Shown here: positions 26,497 through 34,723 of the stretch, piece after piece
Position numbering within the stretch: the first letter of the stretch is position 1
Layout: every line of letters starts with the position of its first letter
Source: Phycisphaerales bacterium
Lineage (GTDB): Bacteria > Planctomycetota > Phycisphaerae > Phycisphaerales > SM1A02
Length of the DNA: 64,000 nt
Reading direction: 5' to 3'
Assembly (NCBI GenBank): GCA_029245245.1
Contig: JAQWPT010000033.1
Span: 299,957-363,956 of the forward strand
Program-made: the position numbers and the translations under genes
The notes under the pieces: generated by a model
Told to the model about the DNA's origin: nothing
The model's database searches: none
Seen by the model: only the letters and a program-made list of their open reading frames with translations

Positions 26497-29394
26497 ATGA
26501 GTGGGCAGGAGGCATGGAGGCCTTCAGTGACCACGGACGGATTCAAGGGAACATCTCTCATTCAGTTGCTCGACGGGCTTCCCGTGACATGTCATCGTGT
26601 CACCGGTGATGTCATCGTCGCCGACCTGGTCGAGGACGCCCGGTTGGTCAAGCCTGGTGACATCTTCCTTGCTCGGCCGGGGCGCACCGCCGATGGACGC
26701 CAGTTCATCAAGCAGGCACAGGCCGCGGGCGCTGCTGCCATTCTCAGTGATTCAACTGGATGTGCCGAGGCCGTCATTCCAGCCATCGAGTGCGTTGATC
26801 CTTCGATGATCGGCGCCCGACTTGCAGAACGTCTTCATGGCGACCCGAGCCGCCGACTCCATCTCATCGGAATCACCGGGACCAATGGCAAATCGACGAC
26901 GGCCATGATCCTGCAGCACCTGCTCGATGACGACCGGGCTCGATGCGGCCTCATCGGGGGGATCCACATCGACGACGGCCTGCGCCGCTCCACGGCGTCG
27001 TTGACCACTCCGCAGGCATCGGAACTCAGCCGGCAACTTGGTCGCATGGTCCGCAACGGGTGTACCCGCGCCGTCATGGAGGTTTCAAGTCACGCGCTGG
27101 ACCTCGGTCGCGTGCACGCGCTGTCCTTCCATGGAGCGATCTTCACGAACCTCTCCGGAGACCACCTCGACTGGCATGGGGACATGGTGCAGTACGCCAT
27201 CGCCAAGCGCCGTCTCTTCTCGATGCTTCCCAGGCACGGCATCGCGGTCCTCAACGCCGAGGATCAGCGAAGCCGCTTCATGGCCCAGGCTGCCAACTGC
27301 CGCATCATCGAAACCGGGGCCGGCGCCACGGCCCAGGTGGTCTGCCTCGACGAACGACTTGACGGGTCACGAGCTCGCTTCGAAGGTCCATGGGGGACCT
27401 TCGACGGCATCGAGTCAACCATTCCACTCGTCGGCAGGCACAACCTCGCCAACGCGCTGCAGGCGGTAGCGATGGCGCAGCAACTCGGTGTCACGCCGGA
27501 GGTGATTGCTCACAGGCTGGAAACCTGCCCGTGCCCTGCCGGTCGACTCCAACCCGTTGCCTCGGATGATGACCAGCCTCGCGTGTTCGTCGACTTTGCC
27601 CATACCGACGCAGCCCTGGGCACGACCCTTTCAGGCATTCGTCGCATCCTCGAGCCCGACCAGCGACTGCATGTGGTCTTCGGATGCGGAGGGGACCGCG
27701 ACGCTTCGAAACGTCCGAGGATGGCGGTTGCAGCACTGGCCAGCGCCGACTCGGTGACCCTCACCAGTGACAATCCTCGAACCGAGGATCCTGCCGCCAT
27801 TCTCAAGGACATTCTCACGGGCGTCCCCGAGGATCGGATGGATGATGTCCAGGTCGAGCCCGATCGTGCCAACGCCATTCGCCACGCCATCTCCTCGACG
27901 CCACCTGGATCCGTCGTCCTCATCGCCGGCAAGGGACACGAACGCGTGCAACTGATCGGATCCGCTCGCATCCCGTTCGATGATGCCGCCGTCGCCAAAT
28001 CCTGCCTGGACGGAACGGACTGCCTGCAGCAGCACCTTCATCGCCTGCCGGTTCTCGAACGTGGTGGCGCTGATTCCGATGGAATACCGGCCCTGACCGG
28101 CGTCTGCACCGATTCTCGAGAGGTCGAGCCCGGCCAGCTCTATATCGCTCTGCGCGGCCCCAATCATGATGGCCACGACTTCATCGAGCAGGCCGTGCAG
28201 CGGGGCGCCGCCGCCCTTGTTGTTGAGCGCCACCCCGGCGAAGTGTCCGTCCCCTGGTTCCGCGTTGATGATTCCAGGTCCGCCCTCGGCGGCCTCGCCG
28301 GCTTCCATCGCGACTCGATGGAATCGATCCCGGTCATCGCCGTCACCGGAACATGCGGAAAGACGGGGACGAAGGAGGTTCTGCGTTCCGTCCTCAGCGG
28401 TCTTGGCCCAGTATGTGCCAGCACCCGTTCCTTCAACAACGAGATCGGCATGCCGCTGACGCTGCTGGCTGCACGACCATCCCACCGTGCCGTCATTCTT
28501 GAACTCGGCACCAACAGTCCCGGCGAGATCGAGTACCTCGCCCGAATCGCCCGGCCGGACTTTGCAATCATCACCATGATCGGATCGGGGCATCTTGCCG
28601 GACTCGAGACGATTGAAGGCGTTGCGAGGGAGAAGTACGCACTGCTTCCGTGGGTGCGAGAGCGTGCCTGGGTCCGCCGGGACCCGTTTCCGTTGCCGGA
28701 ATCAAAGGCCCCCGTAGTCCAGTTTGGTGACGGCACCACCGATGCCATCGACTCGATCGAGGTCGACCATGAGGGCACCGCCTTCACCCTCGCCGATGGA
28801 ACCCGGTTCCGTCTTCCACTCGTCGGCAGGCACCACGCCTTCAACACCGTCCCCGTGATCCTGCTTGCCCGGCAACTGGGCATGGATGACGTATCCATCC
28901 AGCACGGGCTCGATGCCGTCGATCCGCCTCGCGGCCGGGGTGCGGTCCACTACATCGACGAGATCGAGTTCGTCGACGAATCCTACAACGCCAATCCGGA
29001 TTCGATGCAGGCCTCCATCGACGCCTTTCTCGTGGATCAGGACCAGTCCCGAAACGTGCTCATCCTGGGCGACATGCTTGAACTGGGCGACCACGCCCAG
29101 GCGATGCACGAGGCCCTCGGCCGCGCCATCGCGGAGCATCCGGCCGCCGGCAGCATCGACCTGGTCATGCTCGTCGGCCAGGACATCCAGCACACGCTTC
29201 GCTCGCTTGCCGCCTCCGGCTGGAGCGGTGATCAGCTCGTCCACGAGCCAGAGATCGATGAGCCGGCCATGCGGCGACTGGCCTCGATGCTCCAGCCTGG
29301 AGACCGGGTCCTCCTGAAGGGATCTCGAGGCCTCGGGCTCGAGCGAGTACACGTTGCGAGATCCAACTGGGATTCGGAAGTTGAAACGGCCTGA
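26497..29394 (+). CDS. MurE-MurF fusion: UDP-MurNAc-tripeptide synthetase and tripeptide:D-Ala-D-Ala ligase
   Basis: 965 aa carrying two consecutive Mur ligases of peptidoglycan precursor synthesis. The MurE half (1-505) has GDIFLARPG, the ATP loop GITGTNGKSTT (about 125-135), EVSSHAL, NLSGDHLDWHG and DNPRTEDP (about 425); the DNPR signature indicates meso-diaminopimelate as substrate. The MurF half (about 525-965) has LYIALRGPNHDGHDF, the ATP loop GTCGKTGTKE (about 618-627), NNEIGMPLTLL and DESYNANPDSM (about 827). A GTG at 26527 with GGAGG seven bases before it may be the true start, shortening the protein by ten residues. It sits between queA and mraY. Confidence 0.94.
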   Translation: MSGQEAWRPSVTTDGFKGTSLIQLLDGLPVTCHRVTGDVIVADLVEDARLVKPGDIFLARPGRTADGRQFIKQAQAAGAAAILSDSTGCAEAVIPAIECVDPSMIGARLAERLHGDPSRRLHLIGITGTNGKSTTAMILQHLLDDDRARCGLIGGIHIDDGLRRSTASLTTPQASELSRQLGRMVRNGCTRAVMEVSSHALDLGRVHALSFHGAIFTNLSGDHLDWHGDMVQYAIAKRRLFSMLPRHGIAVLNAEDQRSRFMAQAANCRIIETGAGATAQVVCLDERLDGSRARFEGPWGTFDGIESTIPLVGRHNLANALQAVAMAQQLGVTPEVIAHRLETCPCPAGRLQPVASDDDQPRVFVDFAHTDAALGTTLSGIRRILEPDQRLHVVFGCGGDRDASKRPRMAVAALASADSVTLTSDNPRTEDPAAILKDILTGVPEDRMDDVQVEPDRANAIRHAISSTPPGSVVLIAGKGHERVQLIGSARIPFDDAAVAKSCLDGTDCLQQHLHRLPVLERGGADSDGIPALTGVCTDSREVEPGQLYIALRGPNHDGHDFIEQAVQRGAAALVVERHPGEVSVPWFRVDDSRSALGGLAGFHRDSMESIPVIAVTGTCGKTGTKEVLRSVLSGLGPVCASTRSFNNEIGMPLTLLAARPSHRAVILELGTNSPGEIEYLARIARPDFAIITMIGSGHLAGLETIEGVAREKYALLPWVRERAWVRRDPFPLPESKAPVVQFGDGTTDAIDSIEVDHEGTAFTLADGTRFRLPLVGRHHAFNTVPVILLARQLGMDDVSIQHGLDAVDPPRGRGAVHYIDEIEFVDESYNANPDSMQASIDAFLVDQDQSRNVLILGDMLELGDHAQAMHEALGRAIAEHPAAGSIDLVMLVGQDIQHTLRSLAASGWSGDQLVHEPEIDEPAMRRLASMLQPGDRVLLKGSRGLGLERVHVARSNWDSEVETA

Positions 29395-29427
29395 TCGTCG
29401 ATAGACCGGCAGAGGCGACACCGACCC

Positions 29428-30597
29428 ATGCTCTACAACCTTCTCCAGGGCTTCGATGAATGGCTGGCCGAACATGGCAGCTACTCGCTGCTGCAGGTGC
29501 TCTACCAGCTGGAGTTCCGGGCCTTCTTCTCTGTGGTCCTCTCGTTCCTGATCGTCCTCTGCTGCGGGCCCAGGACCATTCGATGGCTCGTCCGCCAGAA
29601 GATCGGCGATTCTCCGGAGTTCTACCGGCAGGATGTCAACGACCTGATGAAGGACCGGGCTGGCACCCCGACCATGGGTGGCATCCTCATCTGTGCTTCA
29701 CTGCTGGTGACGATTCTGCTCATGGCGGATCTGTCCAATCGATACATCCACCTGGTCCTGCTCCTGACCGTGTGGCTCGCTGGTGTCGGGGCAATCGATG
29801 ACTGGCTGAAGCTGACTTCCGGCCGCAGGGCTCCCGGCTCCCGGGAAGGCCTCTATGCCTGGGAGAAGCTTCTCTTCCAGGTCGGCATCGGCTTTCTCTG
29901 TGGATGGGCCATCTACCGCCTCGGCGTCGGCAACGATGCTGCCCACTCGCTGACGATCCCGTTTCTTCGGACCTACATCCCGGGAACCGAGGGCCTGGAG
30001 CTTGAACCATCGACCCTGATCCTCCCGTTCTGGCTGTTCATCGTCATCGCCATGCTCTTCGTCGCCGGGACTTCCAACGCGGTGAACATCACCGACGGGA
30101 TGGATGGCCTTGCGGCGGGGCTGTCGATGATCGCCGCGGTCGCATTCATGCTGCTGAGCTACATCTCCGGGTCCCCGGAACGTGCCCAGTACATGCTCTT
30201 CCCCTACGTGGACGGAACCGGGGAACTCATGGTCGTCGCCGGCTCGATCGCCGGAGCATGCCTCGGCTTTCTCTGGTTCAATTGCTCCAAGGCACGCGTC
30301 TTCATGGGCGACACCGGCTCGCTGCCTCTGGGTGGGCTTCTGGCCTGCATCGCGGTGGCCATCCGGCAGGAAGTCCTCCTGGTCATCATCGGCGGCGTCT
30401 TCTTCGTGGAGCTCGCCAGCAGCGCCCTGCAGATCGGGTGGTTCAAGTTCACCAAGGGCAAGCGCATCTTCCGCTGCGCACCTATCCATCACCATTTCCA
30501 CCTCGGCGGGTGGACGGAAACCCAGGTCGTGGTTCGGTTCTGGATCATCGCCGTGGTGCTCGTGGGCACCGCCATGCTTCTGCTGAAGCTTCGCTGA
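29428..30597 (+). CDS. mraY: Phospho-N-acetylmuramoyl-pentapeptide transferase
   Basis: 389 aa membrane enzyme making lipid I from UDP-MurNAc-pentapeptide and undecaprenyl phosphate. About ten membrane segments are present. The signatures DRAGTPTMGG, GAIDDWLK, NAVNITDGMDGLAAG (aspartates of the active site), FMGDTGSLPLGG and PIHHHFHLGGW (His-rich motif) are all present. The slight excess length comes from loops. It follows the murE-murF fusion by 33 bases, and its stop is one base from the stop of the convergent pseudouridine synthase. Confidence 0.96.
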   Translation: MLYNLLQGFDEWLAEHGSYSLLQVLYQLEFRAFFSVVLSFLIVLCCGPRTIRWLVRQKIGDSPEFYRQDVNDLMKDRAGTPTMGGILICASLLVTILLMADLSNRYIHLVLLLTVWLAGVGAIDDWLKLTSGRRAPGSREGLYAWEKLLFQVGIGFLCGWAIYRLGVGNDAAHSLTIPFLRTYIPGTEGLELEPSTLILPFWLFIVIAMLFVAGTSNAVNITDGMDGLAAGLSMIAAVAFMLLSYISGSPERAQYMLFPYVDGTGELMVVAGSIAGACLGFLWFNCSKARVFMGDTGSLPLGGLLACIAVAIRQEVLLVIIGGVFFVELASSALQIGWFKFTKGKRIFRCAPIHHHFHLGGWTETQVVVRFWIIAVVLVGTAMLLLKLR

Positions 30598-30598
30598 G

Positions 30599-31750
30599 TC
30601 AGTCGTCCCGTGGCAGCATCACGTCGAGGTCCAGGACGGCCCCGGACACGTTCGGCGCTTCGACGAACTGCTGTTCACGGAGCAGCCGCACGAGTTGGCG
30701 CATGTCCGCATGGAGTGGGGCGATGCAGGTCATCTCTTCGCTGCTACCGGGGTGCTCGAAACCAAGCAGCGAGGCATGCAGTGCCTGCCGGGTGATGACC
30801 GGATCCGAAGGTTCGACTGAATATGCGGTCCCGGCCTGAACCAGGTCCCGACCCACGAGGTGCCGTCCTCCGTAGTAGTCGTCTCCCACGATCGGCCACC
30901 CCATGTGCGACAGGTGGACCCTGATCTGGTGCGTACGACCGGTCCGCAGTTCGACTTCAACAAGGGTGTAATCCTCGTAGACCTCGCGTACACGGTAGAG
31001 AGTGACCGAGTCCTTCCCCGACGCGTCGTGCCGAACCGCGTACCGTTTTCGGACGGTGGGATGTACGCCGATGGGCAGGTCGATCACATCGGCCCAGGGT
31101 TCGACCCGACCATGCACCACCGCAAGGTACCGCTTGCGCGTCCGTCGCTGCTCGAACTGTCGTCCCAGACGCCAGTGAGCCGTTTCCGTCTTGGCGACGA
31201 CCATGACCCCGGTCGTATGCCTGTCGAGACGATGAACGACTCCTGGACGGGCGTTCTCGGATCCCACCGGCGACAGTTCGCCACTGGAGTTGTTCTCGAA
31301 ATGCCACGCCAGTCCGTTGATGATCGTTCCGGACTGGTTCCCGCGTGCCGGGTGCACGATGATGTCATCGTGCTTGTTGATGACCACGAGTTCATGATCC
31401 TCGTGCAGGATCTCCAGTGGAATCTTCTCACGGGGAAGATCGGTTGACGGCGGTGGAGGGAGCATGACACGCACCACGTCGCCGATTCTGAGCCTCGTGG
31501 ATGATTTCGGAACCCGCCCGTTGACCGTCACCGCCTCTTCCTGGATCAATCCCTGCAGGGCCGTTCGACTCAGCCAGGGGATGCGATCGACGAGGTAGCG
31601 ATCAAGCCGCTTGGCCAGGTCCCGCGTCAGCGTGAAACTCGCAACGACCGGCTGATCTTCATCGGTATTCGACTCGTAGAGCGCCTGCAACTGGGCCGGA
31701 TCGACCTTGCCGCCGGCATTGATGAGGTCCTCGTGTCCCTCGTCGGTCAC
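30599..31750 (-). CDS. RluA/RluD-family pseudouridine synthase
   Basis: 383 aa enzyme converting uridine to pseudouridine in rRNA. An S4 RNA-binding domain occupies about 45-105. The catalytic domain follows, with the nucleophile D176 in HRLDRHTTG. The later segments RKRYLAVV and LRTGRTHQIRVH are typical. About 40 extra residues precede the S4 domain. The start is GTG, overlapping the stop of the upstream TPR-like gene (GTGA), so the two are translated together. RluD-like specificity (large subunit) is likely but not certain. Confidence 0.93.
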   Translation of the reverse strand: MTDEGHEDLINAGGKVDPAQLQALYESNTDEDQPVVASFTLTRDLAKRLDRYLVDRIPWLSRTALQGLIQEEAVTVNGRVPKSSTRLRIGDVVRVMLPPPPSTDLPREKIPLEILHEDHELVVINKHDDIIVHPARGNQSGTIINGLAWHFENNSSGELSPVGSENARPGVVHRLDRHTTGVMVVAKTETAHWRLGRQFEQRRTRKRYLAVVHGRVEPWADVIDLPIGVHPTVRKRYAVRHDASGKDSVTLYRVREVYEDYTLVEVELRTGRTHQIRVHLSHMGWPIVGDDYYGGRHLVGRDLVQAGTAYSVEPSDPVITRQALHASLLGFEHPGSSEEMTCIAPLHADMRQLVRLLREQQFVEAPNVSGAVLDLDVMLPRDD

Positions 31751-32547
31751 GGCTGGTCGCCGGGTTCCTCGGCCGGAGTGACCGGGTCCGCAGTGGGAGC
31801 CTGGAAATCAGGAAGGGTGAGGATGTTCGTGACGTCTTCGACCGAACTGGGTCGGTTGTCATCGATCGAGGGAATGAACCCCTCGAGGGACGCATCCTCG
31901 GGAAGGGATTCCGGCAGCACGACCAGTTGATCGTACTGATCGCAGTTCTCGGCACGAACCTGGGCTCGCTGCGAAAGGTACGGGAATGTCGACTTGCTGC
32001 GTTCTGCAGCCTTGCGATACCAGCTTGCGGCGTCTGCAAGGTCGCCCTTGGATTCGGACACGGCCGCGAGACCGTTCATGGCGGTGTAGGCGATCACGGT
32101 ATCGCCCTCATCACCGGTATCGGCATTGACGACGTCCTGGTACAGAGCGGCGGCTCGCTCAAGATTGAACACTCGATCTTCTGCACCGAGCGCGATGGGG
32201 TTTTCCGTGGTGGAACCGATGCCCCGTGAAAGAAGGGCCGACTGGAGGTACATGCTCGCCGCACGAATCCGTGCCTGCTGACCAACCGAGTCCACATCCG
32301 GGTACTGGACAGCGACGTCTTCAAGCGACGTGGGCAACTGGGCTTCGGACAGGGCGATCCACGCTTCATTGCGATAGTTGATCTGACCCTGCTTCCAGTT
32401 CACGATGTAGAGGTACGCGACCACTGCGATGAGGATCATCAACAGCCACGTTGGTCCCTTGGTCTTGAGCCAGACGACGAAATCCTCGTTCAGACGATCA
32501 TCATTCATGCTCGAGGTCTGGACGTCTTTGAGGCGTTCGCGGTCCAT
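31747..32547 (-). CDS. Membrane-anchored TPR-like protein
   Basis: 266 aa. One membrane segment (about 33-50: PTWLLMILIAVVAYLYIV) follows a short cytoplasmic N-terminus. A helical, Ala-rich region (60-215) of tetratricopeptide type follows, as in YfgM/AncA-like inner-membrane proteins. The tail is Pro/Glu-rich. GGAAGG precedes the ATG at 32547; an ATG at 32508 (MNDDRLNEDF) is also possible. Its stop overlaps the start of the pseudouridine synthase. Involvement in handling exported proteins is a guess from fold and topology only. Confidence 0.68.
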   Translation of the reverse strand: MDRERLKDVQTSSMNDDRLNEDFVVWLKTKGPTWLLMILIAVVAYLYIVNWKQGQINYRNEAWIALSEAQLPTSLEDVAVQYPDVDSVGQQARIRAASMYLQSALLSRGIGSTTENPIALGAEDRVFNLERAAALYQDVVNADTGDEGDTVIAYTAMNGLAAVSESKGDLADAASWYRKAAERSKSTFPYLSQRAQVRAENCDQYDQLVVLPESLPEDASLEGFIPSIDDNRPSSVEDVTNILTLPDFQAPTADPVTPAEEPGDQP

Positions 32548-32664
32548 GGGGGTGCCTTCCGGGGCCGGGGTCGTGGAACATGGTTCAACCGATGAATCGA
32601 GGATGGTATCCAAGCCCGTGATCTGAAGCAATGCTTGGAGCCTTGAATCGGCTTTCCCGGGCCT

Positions 32665-33645
32665 TCAGCGTTTCAATTTGAGCGCAACAAGGCTTCTCTC
32701 CAGCTGGTGGAGGCAGGCCTTGAAGAACCTGGGATGCCCCTCGCTGCGTATGAAGGTCGGGGCGGTTCCCGCCATGAGTGCCCGCCTGATCATGGCCAGG
32801 TCCACCCAGTGATCCTCGACCCCAAGCCCGCATCGTCGACGGGCGCTGGCCATCGCCTTGACCGGCTTGGACGTCACAAGTCGTTCCGGAACCGCCCAGA
32901 GCTGGCGTTCCAGGAAGACAGCGTCTTCCAGCCAATGGCCCGGTCGGACTTCCGCCATGTCGATCAAGGTCACCGGCCCATGCTGCATGCCGTCCCGGCT
33001 CAGCGCGTTGGCAAGATGCAGGTCGCCATGGATCCAGTGATCGGTTTCCCTCGCCCGCCATCGTTCAACCAGTTCGTCGACCCCGTGGGCCAGCCGCTTC
33101 AACGCATTGGACCATTGCACCTGGTTCGCCGGTTCATTGGTGCGGACGGAACTCCGGGCCTGGTCGATCATCCGGTCCCAGTCTTCATATCGGGGGTCCG
33201 CTCCGGACACCGGCCAGGCGTCGGCTTCCTTGGAAAATCGAGTGGCTGCTTCGACGATCCGCCGTACGTGATTCTTGTGCCAGCGCATGCCCAGCGGCCC
33301 ATGCTCGATCTTCTCGATCACGACCCACGCCAGGTCGTAGCCGCCGAGCGTGGTGCCGCTGCCCAGCAGCCTGGGAACCACGGGTTCGGGGGAATCCGGT
33401 TCAGTCTGTTGGAGGCGATGAAGCCAGGTCAGTTCACGTGGCCGCACTGGAATCTTGATGATGACATCCATCGGATCGCCGGTTTTCGGCACCCAGCGAC
33501 CTCGGCCCGTGGCGGCACCGCCACGTTGCCAATCGGCCTTGAACCAGATCACCTTCTTGAGGTGACCCTGGCAGGCGTCCTTCAGGTGGGGCAGGAGACT
33601 GGCAGCCAGGCTTCTCGCGTCACGCTGGATGGAGGAGTGGGCCAT
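32665..33645 (-). CDS. Aminoglycoside phosphotransferase/choline kinase-like protein
   Basis: 326 aa with the fold of small-molecule kinases. HGDLHLAN at about 206-213 is the catalytic loop (Brenner's motif), and LIDMAEVRPG at about 227-236 carries the metal-binding Asp. An N-lobe lysine in VIIKIP lies near 64. The ATG at 33645 is preferred because GGAGG stands seven bases before it; an upstream start at 33714 is unlikely. The substrate is unknown (aminoglycoside, sugar, lipid head-group or protein). It is divergent from the HAD gene at 33824. Confidence 0.75.
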   Translation of the reverse strand: MAHSSIQRDARSLAASLLPHLKDACQGHLKKVIWFKADWQRGGAATGRGRWVPKTGDPMDVIIKIPVRPRELTWLHRLQQTEPDSPEPVVPRLLGSGTTLGGYDLAWVVIEKIEHGPLGMRWHKNHVRRIVEAATRFSKEADAWPVSGADPRYEDWDRMIDQARSSVRTNEPANQVQWSNALKRLAHGVDELVERWRARETDHWIHGDLHLANALSRDGMQHGPVTLIDMAEVRPGHWLEDAVFLERQLWAVPERLVTSKPVKAMASARRRCGLGVEDHWVDLAMIRRALMAGTAPTFIRSEGHPRFFKACLHQLERSLVALKLKR

Positions 33646-33823
33646 CAGTCCACCTCCACCGGTGTGCGGAGCGAAATCACCCTTCTTCGGGGTGCCGGAC
33701 AGTGCCGACGCCACGGTTCTTGAGCTTCCTCCATGATCTTGAGCCTACGCGGTGAACCGCCTTGAAACAAGTTCTCGTTCGAACCTTGATGGAAACCCCT
33801 GATCCGCCTACCGTCCATGCACC

Positions 33824-34723
33824 ATGTCGTCCTGGGACCTGTTCGTGCTCGATCTCGATGGAACCCTTCTTGGACGGGATGGCACGGTGTCGGACGTCAA
33901 TCGCCAGGCGATTGCCCACCTTCAGTCGCAGCAGATCGATGTCCTGATTGCAACCGGTCGAACTCGCAACGAGACGATGCACCTGTTGGACGCGATCGAG
34001 TACCAGGGCGCACTCATCGGGGCCGGGGGAGCCATTCTCGTGGATTCCACGGATGGCCGAACCATTCACCGTCATGCCATCGACCCCTCGCTCGTTCGCG
34101 AGGCCGTGGGCACGGTGCACGCCGAGGGCCATGCCGCACTGGTCCTCAAGGATCACCACGCCGCCGGCTACGACTACCTGCTCGTGGGCAGCCCGGATGC
34201 CGATGAAACGTCTCGATTGCACCCGGTTTCCCAATGGTGGATGGACTCGATGGACATCTCCTGCCGTTGGGTGGACCGCCTCGAGGACGACCCGCATCCC
34301 GGAGACACGTTGCGTGTCAGCAGCGTCGGAGAAGCCCACCTCCTTGAGCCGATGACATCGCGCATGCGCAGCACCCTGGGATCCAGGCTCCACCTGCAGC
34401 AGTGGGCCGCGGTGACGTCCTCCCATGCCACAGGCTCCGACGTGCACATCCTCGAACTCTTTGCCCACGGTGTGGACAAGTGGCCGATGATCGAGTTCTA
34501 CTGCCGTGAAGCGGGGCATGATCCCCGCCGTGTCGTTGCCATCGGAGATGGACTCAACGACGTCGGCATGCTCCGATCGGCCGGGCTCGGGGTCGCCATG
34601 GGCAATGCGGAGGACAACGTGCAGGCTGTTGCCGACGAACTCACGGATCATCATGACGACGACGGTGTCGCCACCGCGATTCACCGGCTCGTGCCTGGCT
34701 CCACCGCCGAGGGGGGCTCATGA
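33824..34723 (+). CDS. HAD-superfamily phosphatase, Cof type
   Basis: 299 aa. The N-terminal motif I DLDGTLL at 10-16 supplies the nucleophile Asp and the second Asp. Motif II is IATGRT (about 43-48), and the final motif GDGLNDVGML (about 241-250) has the metal-binding acids. A C2-type cap lies between. Such enzymes dephosphorylate sugar phosphates, FMN or similar; the substrate is not deducible. Its stop overlaps the start of the long oxidoreductase-like gene (ATGA), so the pair is translationally coupled. Confidence 0.87.
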   Translation: MSSWDLFVLDLDGTLLGRDGTVSDVNRQAIAHLQSQQIDVLIATGRTRNETMHLLDAIEYQGALIGAGGAILVDSTDGRTIHRHAIDPSLVREAVGTVHAEGHAALVLKDHHAAGYDYLLVGSPDADETSRLHPVSQWWMDSMDISCRWVDRLEDDPHPGDTLRVSSVGEAHLLEPMTSRMRSTLGSRLHLQQWAAVTSSHATGSDVHILELFAHGVDKWPMIEFYCREAGHDPRRVVAIGDGLNDVGMLRSAGLGVAMGNAEDNVQAVADELTDHHDDDGVATAIHRLVPGSTAEGGS

